Positions 1 through 11,499 of a stretch of DNA of 64,000 nucleotides are shown in pieces. The stretch is from assembly GCA_029204225.1 (NCBI GenBank), contig CM055110.1, forward strand, positions 20,256,410 through 20,320,409. The letters run 5' to 3'. A program made the translations under genes and the position numbers. Origin of the DNA: Diphasiastrum complanatum. Taxonomy: Eukaryota; Streptophyta; Lycopodiopsida; Lycopodiales; Lycopodiaceae. Below the pieces are notes generated by a model. The model searched no databases, had not been told where the DNA came from, and saw only the letters and a list, made by a program, of their open reading frames with translations. Within the stretch, counting starts at the first letter, position 1, and every line of letters begins with the position of its first letter.

Positions 1-7
1 CGACCAA

Positions 8-1243
8 ATGATGGCCGGTTTTACCACTCTACGGACTGGCTTTGCCACTATGCAATCACAGATTGATTCCTTACAGCCACATGGACCTGGCAAAGCCCCT
101 GTTCATTCATCATTTGGGTCTCCATTTGGACTTCCATCCTCGTCTACTTCCTTTGGCGGTGGGCCTCATTTTCCACCTAGCCCACCACCCGGTTTTCCAC
201 GTCCTACAGCTCCTGAGTCACATTTTCCACGACATCTAGCTCCTGAGCCACATTTTGCTCGAGATTTTCGTGATCGGGTACAGCTTGCCACCTATTCTGG
301 TTCCTCTGACGGGAACTTGTTAGAGAATTGGTTTGCAAAGCTTGATACTTATTTTCAGATTTACCCTAAGACTGATCCTCAGAAGATCCAGTTAGCCACC
401 TTACATTTAGATGGACGTGCTGCCACTTGGTGGCGGGTCTACCGACTTGACCCTGATCGGGACGGTCTCTAGTTATGGCCTACCTTTCGTCGTGATCTTC
501 GTCATGCTATGATTGACCCTCAGTGGCTGAGCCGCCAGCGTGATATATTCCGTAGTCTTACTCAGACTGGTGATCTTTCTTCCTATACAGATCAGTTTAT
601 GGACCTTTCCTACCTCTTTACAGATCTTCAGCCCACCGAGCTTATTTCTCGCTACATTGCTGGACTTCGTGGTGCTCTACGATACGATGTCTCTTCTTTC
701 CGTCCACCCACACTTGTTGACGCCATGTCCCTTGCTAGTACTTTACAGCATAAGTACCCTGATCCTGCTCCCTTTCGCTTTTCCCGACCCCGTCCATCTC
801 TTTCACCTCTACCATCTCCGGCCCCATCTGCCCCATCCACTGTCGTCCCGACCTCTTCTCTTACTTCTCCCGCTCCTCGCCCTCCGCCTCCTCGTCCTGC
901 TTTTGTCCGACGTTACACGTATGCAAAGTTCGCTGACATTCAGCAGAAGCGTCTTTGCTTTCATTGTAAGAGTCCTGACCACATTGCCCGTGATTGCCGC
1001 CAGCCCCTGCCTACTTCTACTGCTGTTTTCTACCATGAGGGCACTACCCCAGATGAGTCCGATATCTACATTCATATATCTGATGAGCCTGATCTATTTC
1101 CTGAGCCTTCTACTGATTTACTTCCTGCTACTTGCCATGCTCAGCTTGCTTATGCTACCTGGACAGGGTGCCCCGGTCCTCGCTCCATTCGGCTACGTGT
1201 GCGCATTACTGGTCGTGAGTATATTGCTTTAGTTGATACCACA
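8..1243 (+). pseudogene. gag (element A), interrupted by a stop codon
   Basis: This is the capsid/nucleocapsid region. The reading frame is open from the window edge to a TAG at 470-472 and resumes in the same frame (ATG at 509). Element B reads through the equivalent position with histidine, so this is a nonsense change. Recognisable parts are the retrotransposon gag core (ENWFAKLDTYF, then TWWRVYR), a proline/serine-rich linker, and a CCHC zinc knuckle CFHCKSPDHIARDC at 956-997. The frame then enters the protease, where the aspartic site is damaged: element B has [10 protein letters not shown], and here a one-base loss gives LVDTTALIP and shifts the frame. Confidence 0.88.
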
Positions 1244-3188
1244 GCACTCATTCCTTTATCAGCAGTTATGTTCTCAGCGGGATACGCGCTTCACCTATTT
1301 CTGCTCCACAGCCTCTCACAGTCGAGGTTGCCAGTTCTCACTCATTTCCTAGTTCTCAGATGTTTCAGGGATTATCCTACCGCATTGGTGATTTTTCTGG
1401 ACAGCCAGATCTTTATATCATTCCTCTGGAGCGCTATGACCTTATCCTTGGTGCTGATTGGTTTGCTTCATTGGGAGCGGTTACTTTGGACCTGGCTCAG
1501 CAGACATTGACATTTGTTCATCATGCAGTGACCCACTCACTTGCTGGTATTGATTCTCAGGCAGATTTCCAGCTGATCAGCAGGAAGCAGTTTATCCGCA
1601 GCCTACCTAAGGCTCATTGTGCAGCTTTATTATGTGTTCAACGTGCTGCAGCAGATTCTCCAGTGACTACCTCTCCTCCAGCAGCTGTTCCTCAGGTGAT
1701 CTCTGACTTATTACATCAGTATGCATTTGTCTTTTCAGAACCTACGACGCTACCACCATTACGTGATGTGAAGCACCATATTGATTTGCGTCCTGGTTCT
1801 GCTCCTCCCTCCCGGCCTCCTTACCGTATGTTTAAGTCTGAGCGTGATGAGGTTGAGCTTCAGATTACTACTTTACTAGATCAGGGCCTTATTGTTCCTA
1901 GTCACAGTCCTTTTGGTGCCCCTGTTCTCCTTGTCAGTAAGAAAGATGGTTCCAAACGCCTCTGCATTGATTATCGTGCCCTCAATAAGTTGACCATCCG
2001 TAACCAGTATCCTATTTCTCACATGGATGATCTCTTTGACCAGTTAGGCACCTCTCATCTTTTCTCTAAGATAGACCTACGTTCCGGCTATCACCAGATT
2101 AGGATGCATCCTTCGGACGAACACAAGACTGCGTTTCGTACCCATCTTGGTTTGTATGAGTTTCGTGTTCTTCCTTTTGGTGTTACTAATGGTCCACCTA
2201 CGTTCCAAAATGTGATGAATAACATCATGCGTCCTCTCCTTGGTCGTTGTGTTTTAGTTTATTTTGATGATATTCTTGTTTTTAGTAAGACTCTTGATGA
2301 GCATGTGTTACATCTTTCATCTGTTTTTCAATTGCTTGTTCATCACCAGTTGTTTGCTAAACTTTCTAAGTGTTCCTTTGCTGTTGTTGAGATTGAGTTT
2401 TTAGGATTTCTCATTTGTGATGGTCGTATTCGTTTGGACCCTCATAAGGTTCGGGCAATCGCTGATTGGCCTGTTCCCACAGATGTCCACCATGTTCGTA
2501 TGTTTCTTGGTCTCGCTACTCACCTTTATCGTCCTGTTCCTCACTTTGCCACTGTGGCTGCCCCTCTTCATCTCCTTTTGAAGAAGTCTAGTGCTTTTGT
2601 TTGGACTTCTGATTGTCAATTCGCCTTTGACACTCTTCGTCGTGCTGTTGTGGAGGCCTCTGTCCTGTGTTTACCACAGTTTGATCAGAAATTTATTGTT
2701 GAGACCGATGCTAGTAATGTTGGTTTGGGTGCCTTGCTTCGTCAGTCTCAGTGTATTATTGCTTATGAGTCGCGTCGTTTACGCTCTTATGAGCAACGTT
2801 ATTCTGTCCATGAGAAAGAGCTTCTTGCCATTATCTATGCTCTTAAGAAGTGGCGCCATTACCTGTACCGTGTTCCTTTTGATATCGTTACTGATCATCA
2901 GTCCTTACGTTATCTCTTCTCCCAGTGTGATCTTAGTGATCGTCAGTTTCGTTGGTTGCAGTTTTTACAATCTTTTGATTTTTCTATTTTGTATCGTCCT
3001 GGTCGTGCTAACACTGCTGCTGACGCATTGTCTAGACTTCCTGCTTTATTGAATACCCTTGTTGCCACGATCCCTTCCTGGTTTGATGATCTTCCATCTG
3101 CTTATCTTACATGTTCTGATTTTCGTGATGTTTATAGTTCTGCTCCACCTATGTCGTCTTCACCTCATCAGGCTTATTCCATTGTTGA
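1244..3188 (+). pseudogene. pol (element A): protease remnant, reverse transcriptase, RNase H
   Basis: After the protease frameshift the polyprotein continues in another frame, with the first ATG at 1360. The order is the C-terminal part of protease ([14 protein letters not shown]), the RT fingers and palm with an intact YFDD catalytic box at 2260-2271, and RNase H beginning ETDASNVGLGALL near 2701 and running to about 3060 (RPGRANTAADALSRLP). The protein should continue into the integrase zinc finger. Instead, at about 3190, it jumps into sequence that matches the far end of integrase and the chromodomain in element B. RT itself looks undamaged, but the element lacks an integrase. Confidence 0.88.
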
Positions 3189-3194
3189 CCACCA

Positions 3195-3524
3195 TTACGT
3201 GCTGCTATTGAGGATGATGCTGCTCGTGATGCTGAGTTTCCTACTGCACCGGATCTCTTTCCTTTATTACCTGCTCCTATCCTTCAGGTGCGTTTGCATC
3301 ATAGTCGACGCCGCCGGCAGATTCAGTTCCTAGTCCAGTGGGATGGTCGTCCTGTTGAGGAGGCCACATGGGAGCCTATTGATGTCTTTTATCATACACC
3401 GTCGCTTGCGGATCAGGCTCGTGCTCTTGCCGCACTTGTTGATTCCTCTACATCAGCTGTTGCTCCAGTTGTTACTACACCAGATGCTGTTCCAGTTGAT
3501 CCTCCAAGGCTTGCTGTTACTTGA
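3195..3524 (+). pseudogene. Integrase tail and chromodomain (element A)
   Basis: After the internal deletion the frame shifts and reads a short linker (LRAAIEDDAARDAEFPTAP), then a chromodomain with the diagnostic core FLVQWDGRPVEEATWEP at about 3325-3375, ending at TGA (about 3524). Chromodomains at the end of integrase bind histone marks in chromoviruses. Element B has the same module at 4087-4400 on the other strand. No DDE catalytic core remains in A. Confidence 0.8.
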
Positions 3525-3562
3525 TCCAGTCCTTTATGGCAGTTGGGTCTTATTTTTGTGTC

Positions 3563-3570
3563 GGGGAGAG
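3563..3570 (+). promoter_or_regulatory. Polypurine tract of element A
   Basis: The purine run GGGGAGAG lies directly before the LTR start. This is the expected primer for plus-strand DNA synthesis in LTR retrotransposons. Confidence 0.6.
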
Positions 3571-4019
3571 TTATGGACTCGGCTGATTACATTCGCCATG
3601 TCCATGTACATTTACTTTACTTTATGCATAGGCAGGCTTTGGGCCCTTTTTTATTGATTATTTGACATTTAGACTATATGGTTGGCCTTGGGCCCTATTA
3701 TTGACATTTAGACCATATTATTGGCCTTGGGCCCTATGATTCACTATATTGGTTATTTGGTCATATTACTGAGAGTGGGGGCCTTCTTGGAGGGCACACT
3801 ATTTTCCCTCTCAGTTTGACCCTAGCCACTGGAAGCTTCCTTTTAGGGCTTCCTCTTGGCTATAAGTAGGGATTCTGTGTCATTTGTTACTTGGCTTATG
3901 ATATGATCTCCTTCTTTAGTCTCTTTAAGCTTTCTCTCTCCTGCTTTCTAGGGTTAAGTCTTGCTTATGTGATGCTTTCATAGACTAAATCTAGATCAGC
4001 CGTGGCTACGTTCATAACT
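3571..4019 (+). repeat. 3' LTR of element A
   Basis: This stretch is homologous along its full length to the LTR of element B at 10892-11309. It begins (AG)TTATGGACTCGG and ends CATAACT, so the ends form a short inverted repeat AGTTA/TAACT rather than the usual TG/CA. A TATA-like TATAAGTA is at about 3861. An internal segment containing TTGGCCTTGGGCCCTA is duplicated here relative to B, which accounts for most of the length difference (449 against 418 bp). Confidence 0.82.
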
Positions 4020-4080
4020 GCCGAGTCCACCCCCGACACAAAAAAAAGACCCAACTGCCGAAAAGATAACCGGATCAAGT

Positions 4081-5309
4081 AGCAGCAAGCCCTGGTGCAT
4101 CAACAGCTAGAGGAACATCTGATGTAGAGGAATCAACAAGTGCAGCAAGAGCACGAGCCTGATCCACAAGTAATGGTGTATGATAAAACACATGAATAGG
4201 CTCCCATGTAGCCTCCTCAATAGGACGACCATCCCACTGGACCAAAAACTGAATCTGCCGGCGGCGTCGACTATGGTATAGAGGGACCTGTAATATAGCA
4301 GCAGGTAAAAATGGAAATAACTCTGGAGCAGTAGGAAACTCAGCATCACAAGGAGCGTCATCCTCAATAGCAGAACGTAATAAACTGACATGGAATACAT
4401 CACAGGCGCGTGTGGAAGCAGGAACCTATAAGCGATATGTAACTGGACTAAGAACCTCCACAATGCGATAAGGCCCATAATAACGTGGTGCAAGCTTCTC
4501 AGTAGAAGCATGGCCCTGGACAAAATGATGACGTGCAAATCGTAAGCGTAGATAAACCATATCTCCAAGCTGAGACTCAACATGGCGGTGGTGACGATCA
4601 ACTGAGGTTTGATAACGCTGCTGAACATGCTGTAAATGAGAACTGGCCCTAGTAATAAGCTCTCAAGCACCTGATAGAAAAGATGCAAGTGTAACGGGTG
4701 TATCCTCAGGAGGAAGAGGAATGCCAGGTAAAAGAGGTGCATAGCCATGAGATAATAAAAATGGAGAGACACCTGTGCTGGTACTAGCAGAGCTATTATA
4801 GCTATACTCTGCTAAACATAAATGCTGATCCCAATCCTTCCCTGAAGGAGTAACAAAATGGCGTAAATAATCCTCAAGTATCCTGTTAAGGACCTCAGAC
4901 TGCCCATCAGAAGTAGAATGATAAGCAGAACCCATAAAAAGCTGAACATCCAAAATACGCATAAGCTCTGTCCAGAATATAGATGTAAACTTACTATCCC
5001 GATCAGAAAGGATAGTACGAGGAAATCCATGCAGGCGGAAAATCTTTGATAGGAACAAACGTGCACACTGCTCTGCTGTGATAGTACTGCGAACTGGGAT
5101 AAAATGTGCCTGTTTCGAGAACCTGTCAACTACCACCATACATGAATCGTGACCACGCTGGGTATGGGGAAGGCCAAGGATAAAGTCCATAGATATATCA
5201 GTCCACTGGCGATGAGGAATAGCCAACTCTGGAGCAAACCAGCAGATTTAGAATGGGAGTACATATTACGAAGACAGAAAGGGCAGGTATGAATAAGTAC
5301 AGCAACATC
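4081..5309 (-). pseudogene. Integrase core and chromodomain (element B)
   Basis: Reading leftward from 5309, the second half of the integrase zinc finger is present (HTCPFCLRN) but is one frame off the core. The catalytic core starts at about 5226 (IPHRQWTDISMDF) and keeps all three acidic residues: D in TDISMDF, D in ILSDRDSKF and E in SDGQSEVLNR. A TGA at 4663-4665 interrupts it. The frame continues through the GPYRIVEVLSPVTYRL-type C-terminal domain to a chromodomain (FLVQWDGRPIEEATWEP) ending near 4087. The catalytic core is the better-preserved part, so the failures lie mainly in the flanking frame. Confidence 0.85.
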
Positions 5310-6824
5310 TTGACAAATTTGTGAGTGTACGATACAAACTTCTTCCTACCAGATTTGATCTTTTCGAGTAATCCGATGTAGTAGTTCTGCATTATGGTCA
5401 CCAAATTGTACAGTCATCTGGTGTAACTGTCTCATTAGGAAACATTTGAAATGAAGCTAATCTCACAAACTTTGTAGTCATGGCTGGAATGTAGTATAGT
5501 TGTGATGTAGGAGATTGCTTCAAGGGTCATACAACTGTGATGTCCCACTTTTTTTTATTGTTTTTTTTTTTTTTTGGGGGGGGGGGGGCTAGTAATAAGT
5601 GAGTAATAGGTGAGTAATCAACTTTACTCACCGAGGTGTCCTTTCACCATGTACTTCATACTATGAAATTGGTGAGTAGAAATAGTAAGTGGAAAAAAAG
5701 ACTTTCAAATTGGCGAATAAATATGTTGAAGGAGATGGAGAGAAATGAGGGTGGGAGAAGTGCTGAATAATTATAGCGGATGGTTGGCGAGAAATGACTG
5801 ATGGTGAGTAATGAAGGTCGGTGAGTAATATGGTGAGTAATAGTGTGAGTATTGCCAGTTTTACTTGCCGATGTTTTCTCTGATAAAAAATTAGAAAATT
5901 GATCTTAATTAGATCTATTTTAGATCAATAAGAGTGATTGGCAACTTGAATGATTCATCTAGATCAATACTAGCACCTAAAACTAGCTTTCATTGTCAAT
6001 TCCTACACTTCCAAGCAAGAACAATCAAGTTTAATGATCACAAGGCTTAACACGTGTGAAAACTAGTGAGTGTACGACCTACTAGCAGATAAAATGATTA
6101 TTAACAAGTTCATAAGCATTCACATCAAAATATCATGCATAAGAGAGTGATAAGATCATGTTTTGCTACCATCAAGATTCTCTTCAAAATGGATCCATCA
6201 AGGATCAAGTACACAATTGTGGATTTCTCTCTCTAACCACTTCCAGCATGTGTGAGATAGCTCATTGAGCTTATCCTAATCCATTTAGCTTAGATTCCAC
6301 TAATTTGTCACATCATCATTGGTGGATAAATTTTTGTTGTGCTCCAAAAAAAGGGTAGATACGAGTTCACTTATGTAAAATCTGAAGCTTTATTTGATGA
6401 CGATCAGCAAAAATATGGACTTGTCATATGTTCAATAATAATCATATGGGTCTGATGGCCATTCCTGATAACCTTGTTCATCGACAAATGGACAGTTGAC
6501 ACCATCCATGAAAGGATCCCATGAATAAGTTTGTTGATAGTGATCCTCGTGGACCGGCACAACTACTCCCAATGTCATATACTCTCCCAATTTATAATGT
6601 AGATAAGACGTGCTTGCTTGACTGCTTTGTCTATCTAAGTATTCGTGGTATGCTTGAACCTGAATGCTTTCCTCTGCAGTCAATCTTAAAAATTTAGGAC
6701 AAGGCTTAGCCATTATAGGTGCTGGTTCTCGTCGTACAATTGGCCTTTTTGGGCTTAAATTCCCTAGATTTGGCCTTTTAAAAATGGATATACCTGGATT
6801 TGGCAGTATGCTAGTGGTTTGTTT
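5310..6824 (-). other. 1.5-kb insertion inside the integrase of element B
   Basis: The integrase breaks after PSLRSE (about 6825) and resumes at DVAVLIHTCPFC (about 5309); related integrases have the two joined. The insert contains a T15-G13 homopolymer block at 5561-5588, repeats of GTGAGTAAT between about 5596 and 5860, and on the minus strand an open stretch from about 6824 to 6432. That stretch encodes a proline/arginine-rich then acidic, tyrosine-rich peptide (FLRLTAEESIQVQAYHEYL ... PSDPYDYY) that I do not recognise. I see no terminal inverted repeats or clear target duplication. Confidence 0.6.
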
Positions 6825-8966
6825 CAGATCGAAGAGAGGGCCAATAGAAATGGTCTTTGAGACGAGCATAAGACTTCTGAAAACCAAAGTGACCCCCAAC
6901 AGGAGAGGAATGAGCATCCGACAACAACTGGGAACGGATACCCAATGAACTAGGGATACAAAGAGAATCATATTGATAAAGACGATTGTCAATAATGGAG
7001 TAAACCTGATGAGGACTGGACGAAACAGGTGGGGCAGAACTATAAACATCACGAAAATCAGAACATGTAAGGTATGCTGCAGGTAGAGCATCAAACCATG
7101 GAGGAATAGTAGAAACGAGTGTATTTAACAAAGCTGGAAGACGAGATAATGCATCAGTAGTAGTGTTAGCACGACCAGGACGATATAATATGGAGAAATT
7201 AAAAGACTGTAAAAACTGCAACCAACGAAATTGACGATCACTAAGGTCACGTTGAGAAAACAGATAACGTAAAGACTGGTGATCAGTAATAATGTCAAAT
7301 GGGACTCGATACAGATAATGACGCCACTTCTTAAGAGCATAGATAATAGCAAGAAGCTCTTTCTCATGCACAGAATAACGTTGCTCATAAGAGCGAAGAC
7401 GACGCGACTCATAAGCAATAATACATTGTGACTGGCGAAGTAAAGCACCCAAACCAACATTACTAGCATCAGTCTCAACAAGAAACTTCTGATCAAACTG
7501 TGGTAGACACATAACGGCATCATCAACAACAGCACGACGAAGAGTATCAAACGCTGTCTGACAATCAGGAGTCCACAGAAAAGTACTAGACTTCTTCAAA
7601 AGTGCATGAAGAGGAGCTGCGATAGTGGCAAAATGAGGAACTGGACGACGAAGGTGAGTGGCTAACCCAAGAAACATACAAACATGATGAATATCAGTAG
7701 GTATAGGCCAATCCTAGATGGCCTGAACCTTATGAGGGTCCAGACGAATGTGACCATTACAAATAAGAAAACCAAGAAACTCGATCTCAGAAACAGCAAA
7801 AGAACATTTAGACAACTTAGCAAATAACTGGTGGTGTACAAGTAACTGAAAGACCGAGGAAAGATGGGCAACATGCTCAGCAAGAGACTGACTAAAAATA
7901 AGAACATCAAAATAAACAAGACACAACGACCAAGAAGCGGACGTAAGACGTTATTCATCACATTCTGGAACGTAGGAGGGCCATTAGTAACACCAAAAGG
8001 AAGCACACGAAATTCATATAAACCAAAATGAGTACGGAAAGCAGTCTTATGTTCGTCAGAAGGGTGCATCCTGATTTGGTAATATCCAGAATGAAGGTCT
8101 ATCTTGGAAAAGATTTTAGAGGTACCGAGCTGGTCAAAGAGGTCATCCATGTGTGGACTAGGGTATTGATTACGAATAGTCAACTTATTAAAAACACTGT
8201 AATCAATACAAAGACGTTTGGTACCATCTTTCTTACTAACAAGGAGAACAGGGGCCCGAGGGCTGTGACTAGGAACAATGAGACCCTGATCTAACAAGGC
8301 AGTAATATGGAGCTCAAGCTCATCACGCTCAGATCGAGACATACGATAAGGGGGACGGGAGGGAGGAGCAGAACCAGGACGCAAATCAATATGATGGTTC
8401 ACGTCACGTAATGGTGGTAGCGTCGTAGGTTCTGAAAAGACAAAAGCATACTGATGTAATAAGTCAGAAATCATCTGAGGAACAACTGCTGGTGTAGAAA
8501 CTGGAGGAACTGGTACTGCCCGCTGAACACACAATAAGGCAGCACAATGAGCCTTCGGCAGGTTGCGAATAAACTGCTTCCCAGTAATCAACTGGAAGTC
8601 TCCCTGAGAATCAGTGCCCACAAGTGAGTGTGTAACTGCATCATGTACAAATGTCAATGTCTGTTGTGTCAAGTCCAGTGTAACGGATCCAAGAGATGCA
8701 AACCAATCAGCACCAAGGATAAGATCATAACGCTCCATAGGGATAATGTAAAGATCTGCCTGTCCAGAGAAATCTCCAATGCGGTATGGTAAACGCTGAA
8801 ACATCTGAGAACTAGGAAAAGAATGAGAACTGGCAACCTCAACTGTGAGAGGCTGGGAAGCAGGAACAGGTGAAGCACGGATCCGACTAGTGATATAACT
8901 GCTAATAAAAGAATGAGTGCTACCAGTATCAACTAAATCAATATACTCTTGACCTGTAATACGCAC
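6825..8966 (-). pseudogene. Protease, reverse transcriptase and RNase H (element B)
   Basis: The protease keeps its active site ([10 protein letters not shown], about 8912-8941). RT follows ([41 protein letters not shown]). Near 7925 a frameshift leads into a catalytic box reading YFDVLIF where element A has YFDDILVF: three bases are missing, removing one of the two catalytic aspartates. A TAG interrupts at 7714-7716. RNase H (ETDASNVGLGALL) and the first half of the integrase zinc finger (HSSPVGGHFGFQKSYARLKDH) follow, ending at the insertion. RT is catalytically dead. Confidence 0.87.
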
Positions 8967-10215
8967 ACGTAATTGAATGGAGCGAGGACCAGGACGCCCT
9001 GTCCAAGTAGCATAGGCAAGCTGAGCATGGCAAGTAGCACGAAGTAAATCAGGGGAAGGCTCAGAGGATAAGTCAGGCTCATCAGAAATATGAATGTAGA
9101 TATCGGAATCATCTGGAGTAGTGCCCTCATGGTAAAAACCAGCAATAGTAGTAGGGAGAGGCTGGCGGCAATCACGGGCACGATGGTCAGGACTCTTACA
9201 ACGAAAGCAAAGACGCTTCTGCTGAAGATCAGCGTACTCTGCAGACGTGTAACGTCGGACAAAAGCAGGTCGAGGAGTCGGAGGACGAGGAGGCGAAGGG
9301 GCAATGGAGAGAGCTGGAACAGAAGGGGCCGGTGTAGGGGTGAACGTAGCGGGAAAAGATGAAGCAGAAGGACGGGGTCGGGAGAAGCGGAAAGGAAGGG
9401 TGTCAGAGTACTTATGCTATAAAGTACTGGCAAGAGACATCGCCTCAACAAGTGTGGTAGGACGGAAGGAAGAAACATCATAACGTAAAGCACCACGAAG
9501 CCCAGCAATGTAACGAGAAATAAGCTCAGTGGGCTGTAGATCTGTGAAAAGATAAGAAAGCTCCATAAACAAATCTGTATAATAAGCAAGATCACTGGTC
9601 TGAGTGAGACTACGGAATGTATCACGTTGGCGGTCAAGCCACTGAGGATCAATCATAGCATGGCAGAGGTCACGGCGAAAAGTATGCCATACATGGAGCC
9701 CTTCCCGATCAGGATCAACTCTATAAACTCGCCACCACGTGGCGGCACGTGCATCTAAATGTAAAGCAGCCAACTGGATCTTCTGAGGATCAGTCTTGGG
9801 GTAAATCTGAAAATATGTGTCAAGCTTAGCAAACCAATTCTCTAATAAGTTCCTGTCGGAGGAACCGGAATAGATAGCAAGCTGTACCCTATCACGAAAG
9901 TCTCGAGCAAAGTGTGGCTCAGGAAGGGGGAAAGAAACCAGGAGGTGGGTTAGATGGAATGAACGGTCCACCACCAGGCTGACTAGCAGAAGAAGATGGA
10001 AATCCAAATGGAGGGGGAGTCCCAAATGTAGGAAAAACAGGAGCTTTACCAGGACCATGAGGCTGTAAAGAATCAATCTGTGACTGCATAGTAGCAAAGC
10101 CGGTCATAACTGAATCGAAGCGAAGAACGAGGCCAGAAAGGGTCTCATCCATGCGACGAAACTGATCGGATAAGGTTTCCTGAGTAGTCTCACTCGGGGT
10201 AGGTGAATGTGCCAT
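8967..10215 (-). pseudogene. gag (element B)
   Basis: The likely start is ATG at 10213-10215 (MAHSPTPSETTQETLSDQF). The frame shifts at about 9930 within a proline-rich stretch, continues through the gag core (ENWFAKLDTYFQIYP, ATWWRVYR), and meets TAG at 9417-9419 where element A has glutamine (STLQHKY). Past the stop the frame stays open through the zinc knuckle [14 protein letters not shown] (about 9170-9210) and directly into protease, so gag and pol form one frame in this lineage. Confidence 0.83.
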
Positions 10216-10879
10216 AATGATAGTGGAAGGAATAGACGAAAACTTGAGGGAGCGGACCCTTGTCGTCACCCCAAATTAGCCTATTACGACCAATATTATC
10301 ACAACTGAAAAAAACAGACAGCAATGAACAATGGAGAAGCTGTAAAAATACGCTGGACAGCCAGGGATACAATGTGAATTTGAAAGATTAAACGGAGTCA
10401 GAATTCCTGAAAATGTGGTGGAGAATGAGCGCGCGACAGCCTTTTGATAAGCTGTAAAAGATGGCTGGAATTGGAGAAAAAAAAAGGCAAAAGTGACAAG
10501 TTGGGAGTGCTGAGGCAGCGATTTACAGGTTGAAGAATTTTAGCTGTTTGGAATAGCAAATGATGTCGGAATTGGGTAGTTTTTGGATGAGGATGGGCGC
10601 TGGACAGTCAGGGAACTAACTGTGGAAGATGGATGCAAACTGGAAAAATATCAGACGAAAGTGATAGGTCGGAAGGCAGGGACAGCGATGGAAAGGAAGA
10701 GGAGGAGCGTTGGACAACAAAGAAAAGAGGGGACAAAACAGGGGGAACGCTGGGCAGGAAGGAGTGGAAGGAGCAGCGATGGAACAGGGCTGTCAAAACG
10801 GTAATGGAGCTGTAGGAACAGCGATGGAGGAGCAAGGCAAGGCAGCAAAGAAAAAATTCCAGATTGTGCTCAGAAAAGT
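10216..10879 (-). other. 5' leader of element B
   Basis: This is untranslated sequence between the primer site and gag. It is rich in GGAA/GGAG purine runs on the plus strand (about 10580-10810). I see no conserved coding sequence in it. Confidence 0.6.
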
Positions 10880-10891
10880 GCTCTGATACCA
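10880..10891 (-). promoter_or_regulatory. tRNA-Met primer binding site of element B
   Basis: The minus strand reads TGGTATCAGAGC immediately after the LTR end. This is the standard primer site complementary to the 3' end of plant initiator methionine tRNA. It fixes the 5' LTR boundary at 10892. Confidence 0.92.
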
Positions 10892-11309
10892 AGTTACGAA
10901 TAGAGCCACAGCTGATCTCGAATTAAGCTATGAAAGCATCACATAAGCAAGACTTAACCCTAGAAAGCAGGAAAGAGAGAGATTAAGGAGGCTAAAGAGA
11001 GAGATCAATATCATCAGCTGCATGACAAATGACACGGTTTCCCTACTTATAGCCAAGAGGAAGCCCTAAAAGGAAGCTTCCAGTGGCTAGGGCCCAACTG
11101 GGAGGGATAATAGTGCGCCCTCCAAGAAGGCCCCCACTCTCCAGTAATATGTCCAAATGGCCTAATAATGAATAATAAGGGCAAAGGCCAACCATATAGT
11201 CTGAATGTCACTAATGAATAAAAAAGGGCCCAAGGCCTGCTTATGCATAAAGTAAAGTAACTGTAAATGTAAATGGACGCGGCGAATGTAATGAGCCGAG
11301 TCCATAACT
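10892..11309 (-). repeat. 5' LTR of element B
   Basis: On the minus strand it starts AGTTATGGACTCGG at 11309 and ends CGTAACT at 10892, next to the primer site. A TATA-like TATAAGTA lies at 11044-11051. It aligns throughout with the LTR at 3571-4019 with many substitutions, so the two elements are separate, fairly old insertions. Confidence 0.85.
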
Positions 11310-11499
11310 GGTAGTGAGTCGGAACAATTTTCTCAAGAGAAAATTATTTGCACAAGGTGTCATCACTTTTTCTTTGTTGTTAGTCCCACTGCAATGTTAT
11401 GCTTAGAATACATAGTAAAATGTTTGTGCCAGTAGAGTGAATCTGAAGACAAAGAGTGTACTTTACAAACTGACAATTCTAAACTCTTCTCCAAACCAG
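11310..11499 (+). other. End of the upstream histidine-kinase intron
   Basis: This is non-coding sequence between element B and the first visible kinase exon, ending in a pyrimidine-containing acceptor (CTTCTCCAAACCAG). If upstream exons lie left of the window, elements A and B sit in one intron longer than 11 kb. Confidence 0.5.

Larger units (their letters stand above)
1..4019 (+). mobile_element. Ty3/gypsy chromovirus A, 5' end outside window
   Basis: This LTR retrotransposon reads left to right as gag, zinc knuckle, protease remnant, reverse transcriptase, RNase H, chromodomain and 3' LTR. The 5' LTR lies left of the window. The terminal chromodomain places it among chromoviruses, which as a group use that domain to direct integration to particular chromatin. 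The copy is dead: gag has a premature stop, the protease site is frameshifted, and nearly all of the integrase is deleted between about 3188 and 3195. It is a diverged relative of element B on the opposite strand at 4020-11309, and its 3' LTR abuts the start of B's 3' LTR, as expected if A had inserted into B. Confidence 0.9.
4020..11309 (-). mobile_element. Ty3/gypsy chromovirus B
   Basis: On the minus strand the order from right to left is 5' LTR (11309-10892), tRNA primer site (10891-10880), leader, gag, protease, RT, RNase H, integrase, chromodomain and the polypurine tract (about 4026-4035, read GTCGGGGG). Only about 10 bp of its 3' LTR (TGGACTCGGC) is seen before element A begins, so the rest probably lies left of the window beyond A. 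It is dead through a gag frameshift, a TAG at 9417-9419, an in-frame 3-bp loss in the RT catalytic box, a TAG at 7714-7716, a 1.5-kb insertion in integrase, and a TGA at 4663. Confidence 0.9.

Noticed and set aside
3525-4080. A single large palindrome formed by one event around the LTR
   Set aside because: The arms differ by many substitutions and belong to two separate elements, so nested insertion is simpler.
4081-10372. Plus-strand and alternative-frame ORFs inside elements A and B
   Set aside because: They are shadows of the gag-pol frames, lacking known domains and interrupted in the related copy.
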